A stretch of 64,000 nucleotides of DNA. Source: Bog-105 sp965277855. GTDB taxonomy: Bacteria; Acidobacteriota; Terriglobia; Bryobacterales; Bryobacteraceae. Position 1 is the stretch's first letter. The number at the start of each line of letters is the position of its first letter. Shown piece after piece: positions 56,581 through 63,835 of the stretch. The notes below the pieces were generated by a model. It was not told the origin of the DNA. It made no database searches and was given only the letters and a program-made list of their open reading frames with translations. The DNA is taken from assembly GCA_965277855.1 (NCBI GenBank), contig OZ255847.1, positions 3,410,001-3,474,000 on the forward strand, read 5' to 3'. The position numbers and the translations under genes are program-made.

Positions 56581-56757
56581 GTGTTTCGAACGATTGGACC
56601 GACCGAATTAATTGTGATTATCGCGGTGTTCGTTCTTCTGTTTGGCGGGAAGAAGATTCCGGACCTCGCCAAAGGCCTGGGAGAAGGAATCCGCAATTTC
56701 AAGAGTTCGGTGAAGAACAACGAAGAGGTTCCCAAAGAAGAAGATAAGAAGGTTTAA
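56581..56757 (+). CDS. tatA: Twin-arginine translocase TatA/E subunit
   Basis: This 58-residue gene starts at GTG with an AAGGAG site. The protein has the TatA pattern: FRTIGPTELIVIIAVFVLLF transmembrane helix, FGG hinge, amphipathic KKIPDLAKGLGEGIRNF helix and a charged acidic tail. It oligomerises as the Tat pore component. TatB/TatC are not in the window. A bidirectional terminator follows. Confidence 0.93.
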   Translation: MFRTIGPTELIVIIAVFVLLFGGKKIPDLAKGLGEGIRNFKSSVKNNEEVPKEEDKKV

Positions 56758-56760
56758 GGC

Positions 56761-56802
56761 AAACACAAAGACCCCGCACCAGGAGGCCGGGTCTTTGTGT
56801 TT
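56761..56802. terminator. Bidirectional terminator between tatA and HU genes
   Basis: AAACACAAAGACCC and its exact complement form a 14-bp stem with a 14-base loop. The A/T-rich stem ends give T-runs on both strands, suiting convergent tatA and HU transcripts. Confidence 0.9.
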
Positions 56803-56816
56803 ACTGAATCGTTAAA

Positions 56817-57131
56817 CTACTTAGCCGCCGTCTTCTTCGGCGGAACGATCGCGTCTTTCACCGATTTTGCAATCCGGAATTTCACGACCTTCTTGGCTGG
56901 GATCTTGATCGACTCACCAGTGGAGGGGTTCCGCCCAATACGGGCTTTGCGATCGGCTCGCACGAGGCGGCCAATCCCCGGCAGCACAAACACGCCGTTC
57001 TTTTTGGTCTCGCGAACCGCGAGTTCAGCGAGCGACTCCATGAACTGCTTAGCCACCCTGTTATTGATGCCGGTCGATTCCGCAAGCTCTTTCACAATTG
57101 CGGTCTGGGTCATTCGTTTTACTTCTGCCAT
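56817..57131 (-). CDS. HU family DNA-binding protein
   Basis: The 104-residue protein shows the HU/IHF fold: TQTAIVKELAESTGINNRVA, LPGIGRLVRADRKARIGRNP (the DNA-binding arm with the conserved RNP) and a C-terminal helix with a Lys-rich tail. It compacts and bends DNA. A 260-base AT-rich promoter region without another supported gene lies upstream. Confidence 0.96.
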   Translation of the reverse strand: MAEVKRMTQTAIVKELAESTGINNRVAKQFMESLAELAVRETKKNGVFVLPGIGRLVRADRKARIGRNPSTGESIKIPAKKVVKFRIAKSVKDAIVPPKKTAAK

Positions 57132-57394
57132 CTAGTCCTCCCTACTCTTGTTTTGTTTTTATGAAGTGAACTCTCGTACTGTATTGTTCGCGTCGTACAT
57201 TTCGGCGAGCGATTGAGAAAAACAAAACAATAAGAAAATGTTCGGTCTCCAACTTGTCAACTCGATCATACAGGGAGGAAAAGAGCGATGTAAAGCAAAA
57301 AAGCGCGAAAAGGCAATAATTTAGCCTATTTTGCGGGTTTTCTGCACTGGAAGGCCCGTCAATACGGTGGATCAATGATCCTGGATCCGTTTTC

Positions 57395-58332
57395 CTAGTC
57401 GCTTTCAGGCAAATAGAGGCGCTGTTCGTCCGCACCGTACTCGAACAGATGCGCATAGCGGCTCCAGTTGATCAGGGTGTCCAATTGCTCTTTGGCCTCC
57501 GCTTCCGAGAAGTGTTCATCGAGGATGTCGACGAAGAACTCGCGCTTGACGTCGCCGGTCTGTTTTCTTTTCAGCGCCTCGAGCACGGTTGAAATAAAGG
57601 GAACGTAGACCAGCAACTGCTTCTGAAAGAGCTGCCAGCTTTGTTCCACGTCGGCGCTGGCGAAAGTCTGGCCTTCGCGGGTAATGATGACGTCACCCTG
57701 AAACAGTTCGGCAAAATCAAACAGTACGGCGGCGTCCGCGGTCGGCAGCAGATCGTCGACTTCGAGACGCAAACGCTCCGCTAGTTTGGGCAGATCTTCG
57801 CGGCCACCCTGGTCGGCAATGATTTCGAGCAATCCGCTCATGCTGCCGACGCGCGCATGAGGCAGTAAGGGAAAGCGGGCGTTACCGGGAGTGGTGGGCG
57901 CCCGGCCAACGTCGACCTTGAGATTGGTCATCAAGGTGTAGATGTAGTTACGAAAGCGGCGAAGCGAGGATTCCGCCTGTTGCGGGGACGAGGGATATCG
58001 ATCTCCAGTTCGCCTCGAATACGGCCCGGATTGTCGCCCAGTATGACCACCCGATCGGATAGCAGCACGGCTTCCTCGATGTTTGTGCGTGACCAGCAGA
58101 ATGCTTTTAGCCGGGAACTTGCCGGCCTCCTAAAGATCGCTAATTTCGCCCCGCAGGTTCTCGGCCGTGAGGACATCGAGCGCGCTGAAGGGTTCATCCA
58201 TCATGAGGACGTCGGGCCGCATCACAAAGGCTCTGGCAAACCCCACGCGCTGTTTCATGCCGCCGGAAAGTTCGCGCGAATAGGCTCCGCCAAATCCCTC
58301 CAGACCCACAATCCGCAGAGCCGCCTGGTTAG
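57395..58332 (-). pseudogene. ABC transporter ATPase, middle and C-terminal part (N-terminus at 58902-59105)
   Basis: The minus strand encodes, in order: NQAALRIVGLEGFGGAYS, the ABC signature LSGGMKQRVGFARAF, Walker B VLMMDEPFSALD, then (in other frames) LLVTH and IEEAVLLSDRVVILGD, and the AAA-associated C-terminal domain (57395-57934, for example DVGRAPTTPG). A nonsense TAG at 58130-58132 replaces what looks like a Trp codon; a one-base insertion near 58083 and an indel near 57950 shift the frame. The Walker A-containing N-terminal part is absent here and found in fragment on the plus strand at 58902-59105. It is non-functional as a transporter. Confidence 0.88.
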
Positions 58333-58857
58333 GTCTGACTACTGTCGGACGCGTTCTCCTTCTTCTCGTCGTCAGCACGATTGTCTGGACACCGATCGCC
58401 GTTGCCATCGGGTTTTAATCCCCGCCTTTCGCGCATCCTCCAGCCCGTAGTTCAAGTCCTTGCGTCTTTTCCCGCAAACTTTGTCTTCCCATTCGCCACT
58501 CTGCTCTTTCTGCGGCTCGGCATCAGCTTCAACCGGGGCAGCATTCTTCTCATGGCGCTCGGCGCGCAATGCTACTTGCTCTTCAACATCATCGGAGGCG
58601 CACAAAGCATTCCCAACGACCTGCGAGAAATGGTCACCAGCATGGGGCTGCGGCGCATTAAGGTCTGGCGCATGCTCATCGGTCCTGGCGCATTCGCCTC
58701 CTGGGTGACTGGCGTTATCACTGCATCGGAAGGCGCCTACATCGCCGAGACTACTGCCAAAGGCAACTGGCCCCGCATCGTACTTGGTGTGGGGCTGATG
58801 AGTCTGTTTGTCGTGGGTTTCAACAAGCTCGTCTGGGGGCGCCTGTACTAACTAGCT
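58326..58857 (+). pseudogene. ABC transporter permease, C-terminal half (N-terminal half at 59099-59700)
   Basis: The plus strand carries the C-terminal half of a binding-protein-dependent-type permease: VLLLLVVSTIVWTPIAVAIG, a frameshift at the T-run 58414-58417, then RLSRILQPVVQVLASFPAN, NDLREMVTSMGLRRIKVW and NWPRIVLGVGLMSLFVVGFN. About 30 residues are missing between TGVITAS and GAYIAETTAKG (near 58730), and TAA follows RLY at about 58849. It is of the nitrate/sulfonate/taurine-type permease group, with two permease halves in one chain. Confidence 0.85.
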
Positions 58858-58901
58858 CGCCGAGACGAAATACAGACTGGGATAATCATGCGAGCCAATC
58901 G

Positions 58902-59105
58902 ATGCGGGAGATGAAATCCACCGCCGGTGTGTCTCAAGATGTTCGAAAGAACGGGATACTGTCGGCCCCGGCCGTAGCTAAAACTTTTCCGATTTCGGAT
59001 GGCGAGCTGACGGTGCTCGAAGACATCCCTTTAACGATTCACGTAGGGGAAGTGAACTTCCCCGCCACTGGTTTCCATTTTGTAGAGATCGGCCAGCGTA
59101 ACCAG
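58902..59105 (+). pseudogene. ABC transporter ATPase, N-terminal fragment
   Basis: The plus strand encodes the ABC N-terminal strand pattern VAKTFPISDGELTVLEDIPL, then HVGEV. The Walker A P-loop should follow, but the sequence continues with NFPATGFHFVEIGQRNQ. The VEIG segment fits the part about 65-75 residues further on in intact ATPases, so the P-loop and neighbouring region are deleted. The fragment ends at TAACCAG (59099-59105), a copy of which (inverted) lies at 58326-58332; joining there restores the frame to the minus-strand part. Confidence 0.85.
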
Positions 59106-59700
59106 AGGCCGCCAGAAAAAACCAGCCGCCGCCAAAGCTCATCATGCCGTTCCAGACCAGGCCAATTGCCGAGCGGGGCAGTTCCAGGCGGGTGAATCGC
59201 TCCCATAGGGAGAGCCGGTAAATCATGTTCCAGGCTTGTCCGGTGAATATCGCGAAGGTGGATGCCGCTTCAAGGCCGAGTAGGCTGCCGCGAAACAGCG
59301 CGATGAATCCGGTCACCGTGATAGACAGAAAGCCGAGGACCGGGACCGACTGGAGAACGTCCAGCAGCGGGCTCAGGATCTTCTCGGCTCGACGGCTGTG
59401 AGCCGCTTGTCTAGGTAGCCGTAAATGAAAGTGAACAGGATGGAAGCAAAGAGCGCCAGAAACATGCGCAGAGTGGAACGGGCTGCGTAGTTGGGCAGGT
59501 TAGACGGATCGACGCTGATGGTGGGAATGATTTCGGGTGGCGCGAAGTCTACCAGCGAATCGGCTCCGACACGGGCGACAACGTACAGCGACAACGTACA
59601 GGAGTGCCAATGTACCTAGCGCGACCGCCAGATCGGCAAGACCGAAACCGCCCGACTTAAGAGCGGCGCTCAGGACGCCCAAACGGTCGACTGGATTTCC
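59099..59700 (-). pseudogene. ABC transporter permease, N-terminal half
   Basis: The minus strand encodes FGLADLAVALGTLALLYVV, then in a second frame LVDFAPPEIIPTI, NLPNYAARSTLRMFLALFAS and FTFIYGYLDKRL, and in a third SITVTGFIALFRGSLLGLEA, FTGQAWNMIYRL and WNGMMSFGGGWFFLAAS. A 13-bp tandem duplication at 59575-59600 causes the first frameshift; an indel near 59390 causes the second. After WFFLAASG the minus strand is non-permease; the second half lies inverted at 58326-58857. Confidence 0.87.
59575..59600. repeat. 13-bp tandem duplication
   Basis: GCGACAACGTACA occurs twice in direct tandem (59575-59587, 59588-59600). Removing one copy restores the permease frame (LLYVV followed by ARVGADSL), so the duplication is the cause of the frameshift. 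Confidence 0.9.
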
Positions 59701-59874
59701 CGAGAGCCTGGCTGCCGGCGGCACGTCAATCTCCTGGAAGCAAAGAACATGGGCTGATGGAGCAGTTCGGGAAGAGTCTGAGTGCCGGGAAAAGCGGGAG
59801 GTTTCCTGGCTGCAAGACAAAGGTAGCAAAGTGTCGCCGGCCGCAGACGTCGATGCTTGGGCGATAAGGAACGG

Positions 59875-60174
59875 CTAGGGCATCTTGGCGGCCAGCACGT
59901 CGAGTTTGTCAATCGCGGGCGCTGTCGAAAACAAATCGGGCGCTTTTTGCATGAGCGCGGCGGCGACTTGGCCTTTCAGATGCGCTTCGCGGCCCGCTTC
60001 GTCGTTGAATACGTCGAAGATGCCAAACGACGATGGTCCCATCTGTATGGCAAACCAGGCGATGGTGCCGGATTCGCCTTGCACGATGGGCAGGGCTCCT
60101 TTTAGAAAGTCCGCCACCTCCGCTTCTTTTCCAGATTTCGCTTCGAGCCGTGCTAACAGGGCAAACTGAATCAT
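59875..60174 (-). CDS. Antibiotic biosynthesis monooxygenase (YgiN-like) family protein
   Basis: The 99-residue protein matches the ABM fold, with KSGKEAEVADFL, SFGIFDVFNDEAGREAHLK and a C-terminal helix. The family dimerises as quinol or polyketide monooxygenases without a cofactor. Its role here is unknown. It lies upstream of the ABC pseudogenes on the same strand, and its neighbours give no hint. Confidence 0.88.
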   Translation of the reverse strand: MIQFALLARLEAKSGKEAEVADFLKGALPIVQGESGTIAWFAIQMGPSSFGIFDVFNDEAGREAHLKGQVAAALMQKAPDLFSTAPAIDKLDVLAAKMP

Positions 60175-60366
60175 TTGTTTCCTTTCGATGACACTGCTCC
60201 GGTTGAAGCAGTTCTGGAAGCAGGATGCAGATACTGCGGATACCTGTTCATGTTATTTCGGTTGCGGAGGTTGCGGTTGCGTAAGTTGCAACGGAACCGC
60301 TATGATTCTTCTTCCAGCCCCGTTCGCTCGCCAAGTTTACTTTTAAGCTCTTTGGAGGACTTTCGC

Positions 60367-61473
60367 GTGAAGTTAAGCTTGTCTGTCATTCTGTTTGCGT
60401 CGGTGCTGGCAGCGGCGGATTTGCCGGGCGGAAAAGCTGCGGGAGATGCATCCTCGCCGAACTCCTGGAGCCCTGCGGCAGCGGCTAAGTATCTGGATGG
60501 ACGTCAACTATGGTGGCAGAAATGGCCGGTTTCGCAGCGCGATCATGCGACGGCTTGCGTGTCGTGCCACACTGCGGTGCCCTTTGCATTAGCGCGTCCT
60601 GCTTTACGTAGCGCACTGGGTGAGACCGCTCCAACAGCAGCGGAGGCGTTCTTGAGCGAGGGCGTGGAGAAACGCGTTCGTCTCTGGAAAGAAGTCGAGC
60701 CGTTCTATAAGAATTCAGACAAAGGGCCGACGAAAACGATTGAATCGCGCGGCACCGAATCCGTCTTGAACGCCTTGATACTAGCCAGCAAAGACACGTA
60801 CGAACAACGACACAGTGAAATCACGCGCGCCGCATTCGACAACATGTGGGCGCTGCAGTTACAATCGGGTCCGCAAAGCGGCGCATGGGATTGGCTGAAC
60901 TTTCATCTCGCTCCCTGGGAGTCGGACACCGCGCAATATTATGGAGCAGCCCTGGCGGCGGTTGCTGTGGGGAATGCGCCGAGTGGATACTTCACGAGCT
61001 TCCAGGCCAATATTCAGTTGCTACGAAGCTATTTACTGACTCACTTCGCTCAGCAGCCGGTGGCGAATCAACTGCTGGTACTGTGGGCTGCCTCGAAATC
61101 GGCCTTAGTGTTACCGGCGGAGGTGCGCGCCTCGTTGCTCGATTCGCTCTATACGCAACAGCGTCCGGATGGCGGCTGGAGTCTGGCGACGCTTGGGCCG
61201 TGGAAGCGGGTGGATAAGACTGTTCTGCCTGTAACGTCGGATGGTTATGCCACTGGCCTCACGACGTTTGTTCTGGAACAAGCCGGTGTGCCGGAACAGG
61301 AAGCTCACCTGCAAAAAGGGATTGCTTGGCTTGTGCAGAATCAGGACAAAGAGCAGGGATCGTGGTTTGCTTACTCGATGAATAAAGAGCGTGTCCCCAC
61401 CTCCGACGTTGGGCGGTTTATGAGCGATGCCGCGACTGCGTACGCGGTGCTGGCGCTCGAAAATCACCGCTAA
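60367..61473 (+). CDS. Secreted protein with c-type heme motif and cyclase/prenyltransferase-like repeats
   Basis: GTG 60367 has a GGAGG site; upstream in-frame codons have none. The 368-residue protein has a signal peptide (LSLSVILFASVLAAADL), one CxxCH motif (CVSCHT, about residue 60) and then alpha/alpha-toroid-type repeats, with QQRPDGGWSLATLG and GIAWLVQNQDKEQGSWFAYS resembling squalene-cyclase/prenyltransferase repeats. It may be a periplasmic heme-binding toroid protein; no catalytic DxDD motif of hopene cyclases was seen. Confidence 0.8.
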   Translation: MKLSLSVILFASVLAAADLPGGKAAGDASSPNSWSPAAAAKYLDGRQLWWQKWPVSQRDHATACVSCHTAVPFALARPALRSALGETAPTAAEAFLSEGVEKRVRLWKEVEPFYKNSDKGPTKTIESRGTESVLNALILASKDTYEQRHSEITRAAFDNMWALQLQSGPQSGAWDWLNFHLAPWESDTAQYYGAALAAVAVGNAPSGYFTSFQANIQLLRSYLLTHFAQQPVANQLLVLWAASKSALVLPAEVRASLLDSLYTQQRPDGGWSLATLGPWKRVDKTVLPVTSDGYATGLTTFVLEQAGVPEQEAHLQKGIAWLVQNQDKEQGSWFAYSMNKERVPTSDVGRFMSDAATAYAVLALENHR

Positions 61474-61482
61474 ATTAGCCGG

Positions 61483-62124
61483 CTAATTGCTGGAAGTTTT
61501 TTGCTTCGATAGCGTGTAACCGGCCTTCATGGCGTCGGCTTCGGTCATGTACTGACCCTTTTTCGTCTTGCCATACCAGCGGTCTCCGGCCTTGTGATAA
61601 ACCTTTGTTTCCGGGTTGACCCACACCATACCGGGACCACCTGTCTGGTTGCCGATGGGCGTTGTCGAGGCTGTCTTGGACTTGGCGCTGGAACGGGTCG
61701 TAGGTGTGCTGGCGGCGGTTGGGGCGCTTGCTGCAGGTGCCCTGGGAGCAGGGGAGGCGGCTCCAGCCATGACCATCGGAGTAATGGACGTGACTGTCTT
61801 GGCTGGAACGCCGGCTTTAGATAGATCGGCCAGTGAAGAATACGGCCGGCCGGCAATAATCTTCTTGGCGGTGGCTGCGCCCACGCCGGGTAGAGCCTCC
61901 AGCTGACTTTGGCTGGCGGAGTTCAGATCCACTTTCGCGCCGTTCGCGGGAGTCTGCTTCGGGCTTCCCTTGGCGGCCGTGCTCCGTGAATGTGACTTCT
62001 TGGCCGTTGCGGTGGACGTGGTGTCCTGTGCGGGCTGAACTGCGCTTGCCGCTGCCACGCCCGACGAGAGAGCGAGAGCTGTTAGCGCCATCGGAACCAC
62101 GAACCATTTTTGAAGCGTCATCAT
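61483..62124 (-). CDS. Secreted helix-hairpin-helix (ComEA-like) protein
   Basis: From ATG 62124 the protein has 213 residues: a signal peptide (PMALTALALSSGVAAAS), a Lys/Ser/Thr-rich stretch, the ComEA-like HhH (DLNSASQSQLEALPGVGAAT, then IIAGRPYSSLADL) at about 70-115, an Ala/Pro/Ser/Thr-rich linker and a C-terminal part of about 50 residues (VWVNPETKVYHKAGDRWYG). The HhH suggests DNA binding in the periplasm. It may be a DNA-uptake-type protein, but the C-terminal part is not recognised. A 16-bp palindrome spans the two convergent stop codons (61473-61488). Confidence 0.82.
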   Translation of the reverse strand: MMTLQKWFVVPMALTALALSSGVAAASAVQPAQDTTSTATAKKSHSRSTAAKGSPKQTPANGAKVDLNSASQSQLEALPGVGAATAKKIIAGRPYSSLADLSKAGVPAKTVTSITPMVMAGAASPAPRAPAASAPTAASTPTTRSSAKSKTASTTPIGNQTGGPGMVWVNPETKVYHKAGDRWYGKTKKGQYMTEADAMKAGYTLSKQKTSSN

Positions 62125-62279
62125 AATAGATCTGCACACCCTTTTTGTAACGAAACGAACTGATCTTAAGAAGCATATAAGGCGTGGTCAAGTGGTTGCA
62201 AGGTCGAGCCAGCCAAAAAGTACCAGGTCCCCGCATGGCGTCCGTCCCCTATGATGTATAAGAGACTTGCGTCAAGCAG

Positions 62280-62365
62280 GCCCGGGTGGCGAAATCGGCA
62301 GACGCAAAGGACTTAAAATCCTTTTTCGCGCAAGCGGAGTGCGGGTTCAAGTCCCGCCCCGGGCA
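62280..62365 (+). tRNA. tRNA-Leu (anticodon TAA)
   Basis: The 86-base gene has a 7-bp acceptor stem (GCCCGGG/CCCGGGC), a D arm, an anticodon arm AAGGA-CTTAAAA-TCCTT giving anticodon TAA, a long variable arm typical of leucine tRNA, and a T arm with GTTCAAG. The CCA end is encoded at 62366-62368. It lies 25 bases from an IS element end. Confidence 0.95.
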
Positions 62366-62390
62366 CCACCTAGCTGGTTGTCCAAACCGG

Positions 62391-62431
62391 ACACACAGGT
62401 AACAGATTGTTCCTAAGAGATAGGTAACACT
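62391..62431. repeat. IS terminal inverted repeat, left
   Basis: The 41-base end matches the reverse complement of 63627-63667 at 31 positions by eye, including AGGTAACAG and GTNACACT blocks. The transposase stop codon falls inside it. Confidence 0.8.
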
Positions 62432-63573
62432 GTTGGCCCGAAGGGATTTTCGAGGGTTTGCAAAGTTCTTTCCTCCAGATCGATATAGCCCAGATCGTAA
62501 TCCATAAAGCTGACCAGCCAGATGCCGTCCTCAACTTCCTTGATGCCGACGGCTTGACCAGCCAGGGACTTGCTCAGATTGATTTTCTTGCGATGCAGGC
62601 AGATGCGCCCGCAACAGGTCACGAGCACAGTTTTGTCGTGAAACGGATAGTGCGGCTCCAGGATGCCGACATAGGGCTTGGCCGAAGCCGTATAGAGCTG
62701 AGACGGAACTTGCATAGCAATTGCTTCGTGCGGGCGTTCGTTGTTGAATTCCTCAAGAAAGGTGTCGAACTTGCCCTGCTGCTGAAGGATGTTGCCGCCC
62801 GCCGGACGGGTGGCTTCTTGCTTCAGGGTCAGGTGCATGCGCTCGTGTCGGCCGTTCTGCTGCGGATGACCGGGGCGAATGCGCTCGATGGTAATGCCCA
62901 GGCGTAACCACCAGACCGAAAGTTTGGAAAGCTGAAACAGACCATGCGGCGAAGCGAAGGGAACGCCATTGTCCGAGCGAATGGCCTGCGGTAGGCCGCG
63001 CTCCCGAAACAGGCGATCAAAGGCCCGCCGAGCCAGTTCTTCACGATTCGATTCCAAGGCTTCACACAGGAGCAGATAGCGCGAAGCATGGTCGGTGACG
63101 GTGAGCGGATAACAATAACGTTTGTCGCCGAGCTGGAACTCGCCCTTGTAATCGGTGCACCACAGGTCATTCGGCCGCAAGCCATCGGAAAGAGGCGTGC
63201 CTTCGGCTCGCGTGCGTGGCCGCGCCATACGCTTCACCAGGTCATGCCGATCGAGTACAGCATGCACAGTGCTGGCCGCCGGCACTTTGACCGCGTGCGG
63301 CAATCGTCGCAGCAAGCGCTCGCGGATCTTACGCGCACCCCAGTGCGGTTTCTCGCGCTGGGCTGCGACGATCGCCGCTTCCACTTGCTCCGGCAACTGA
63401 TTGGCATACCGGAAAGGCCGGCCTTTCCGATCGCTGAGCCCTTCCAGACCGCATTGTTCTTACCGCTCAAAGATCTTGTAACCAGTCTTGCGCGAGATCC
63501 CGAATTCCCGGCACAGCGAAGCCATGCTTTCGCCGTCCTTCAGCCGGATGACAAACCGCATTCGTTCTTCCAT
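62413..63573 (-). pseudogene. IS481-type transposase with an in-frame stop
   Basis: Starting at ATG 63573, the frame encodes an N-terminal helix-turn-helix (MASLCREFGISRKTGYKIF), then TAA at 63460-63462 (codon 38), and continues unshifted with EQCGLEGLSDRKGRPFRYAN and the catalytic domain: CTDYKGEF (first Asp), RSDNGVPF (second Asp) and GRHERMHLTLKQE (Glu). The TAA seems to replace a Tyr codon (KIFER-Y-EQC). Total 387 codons. Without readthrough the element is dead; a restart further in could give a 327-residue protein lacking the DNA-binding part. Confidence 0.88.
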
Positions 63574-63626
63574 CACAGAACTCTCCTTCCATGGCATCCC
63601 TTTCTCCGCCTCCCTTCAGGCGAAAA

Positions 63627-63667
63627 AGTGTAACCCATGTCTCCGGTACGTTCTGTTACCTATGTCT
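63627..63667. repeat. IS terminal inverted repeat, right
   Basis: This is the counterpart of 62391-62431. It ends at the truncated toxin gene, so the boundary at about 63667 marks where the toxin reading frame is cut. Confidence 0.8.
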
Positions 63668-63835
63668 CGGGTCGGTCATCCGCAACGAGTTCGATGCCAA
63701 CCGGATCTCAACCAAGGTGACCGCACTTATGTAGAGCTGATGAAGCGGACGGTTGGCAATGAAAGCGACAACTCTCGGTTCGGGTCTGGGTCGGCGCAGC
63801 TCTGATAAGACATTGGTATCGAGCAACCATGCCAT
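63668..63835 (-). pseudogene. VapC-type PIN toxin, truncated
   Basis: The ATG at 63835 begins AWLLDTNVLSELRRPRPEP, a typical PIN-domain start with the first catalytic Asp, then AFIANRPLHQLYISAVTLVE. A one-base loss near 63700 shifts the frame just after VEIR (a FGIELVAD-like continuation is visible in the other frame), and the gene then ends at the IS. The C-terminal two thirds are missing and are not found beyond the IS. Its start overlaps the antitoxin stop (TGATG). Confidence 0.8.

Larger units (their letters stand above)
62391..63667. mobile_element. IS481-type insertion sequence
   Basis: The element is bounded by imperfect inverted repeats (left 62391-62431, right 63627-63667) and contains one transposase reading frame on the minus strand. 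It has a length of about 1.28 kb, usual for the family. It lies between tRNA-Leu and a truncated VapC-type toxin gene. No target-site duplication was identified. Confidence 0.88.

Noticed and set aside
57142..57394. Minus-strand frame between the HU gene and the ATPase remnant
   Set aside because: It is AT-rich promoter-type sequence, with no recognisable protein pattern.
59064..59130. Minus-strand reading VTLADLYKMETSGGEVH as the start of a MacB-type ATPase
   Set aside because: It is short, lacks a P-loop, and lies in a region better explained by the plus-strand ATPase fragment and the permease end.
61473..61488. Perfect 16-bp palindrome AATTAGCC/GGCTAATT over two convergent stop codons as an operator
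   Set aside because: It lies in a 3' end region between convergent genes; a weak terminator or chance is more likely than a regulatory site.
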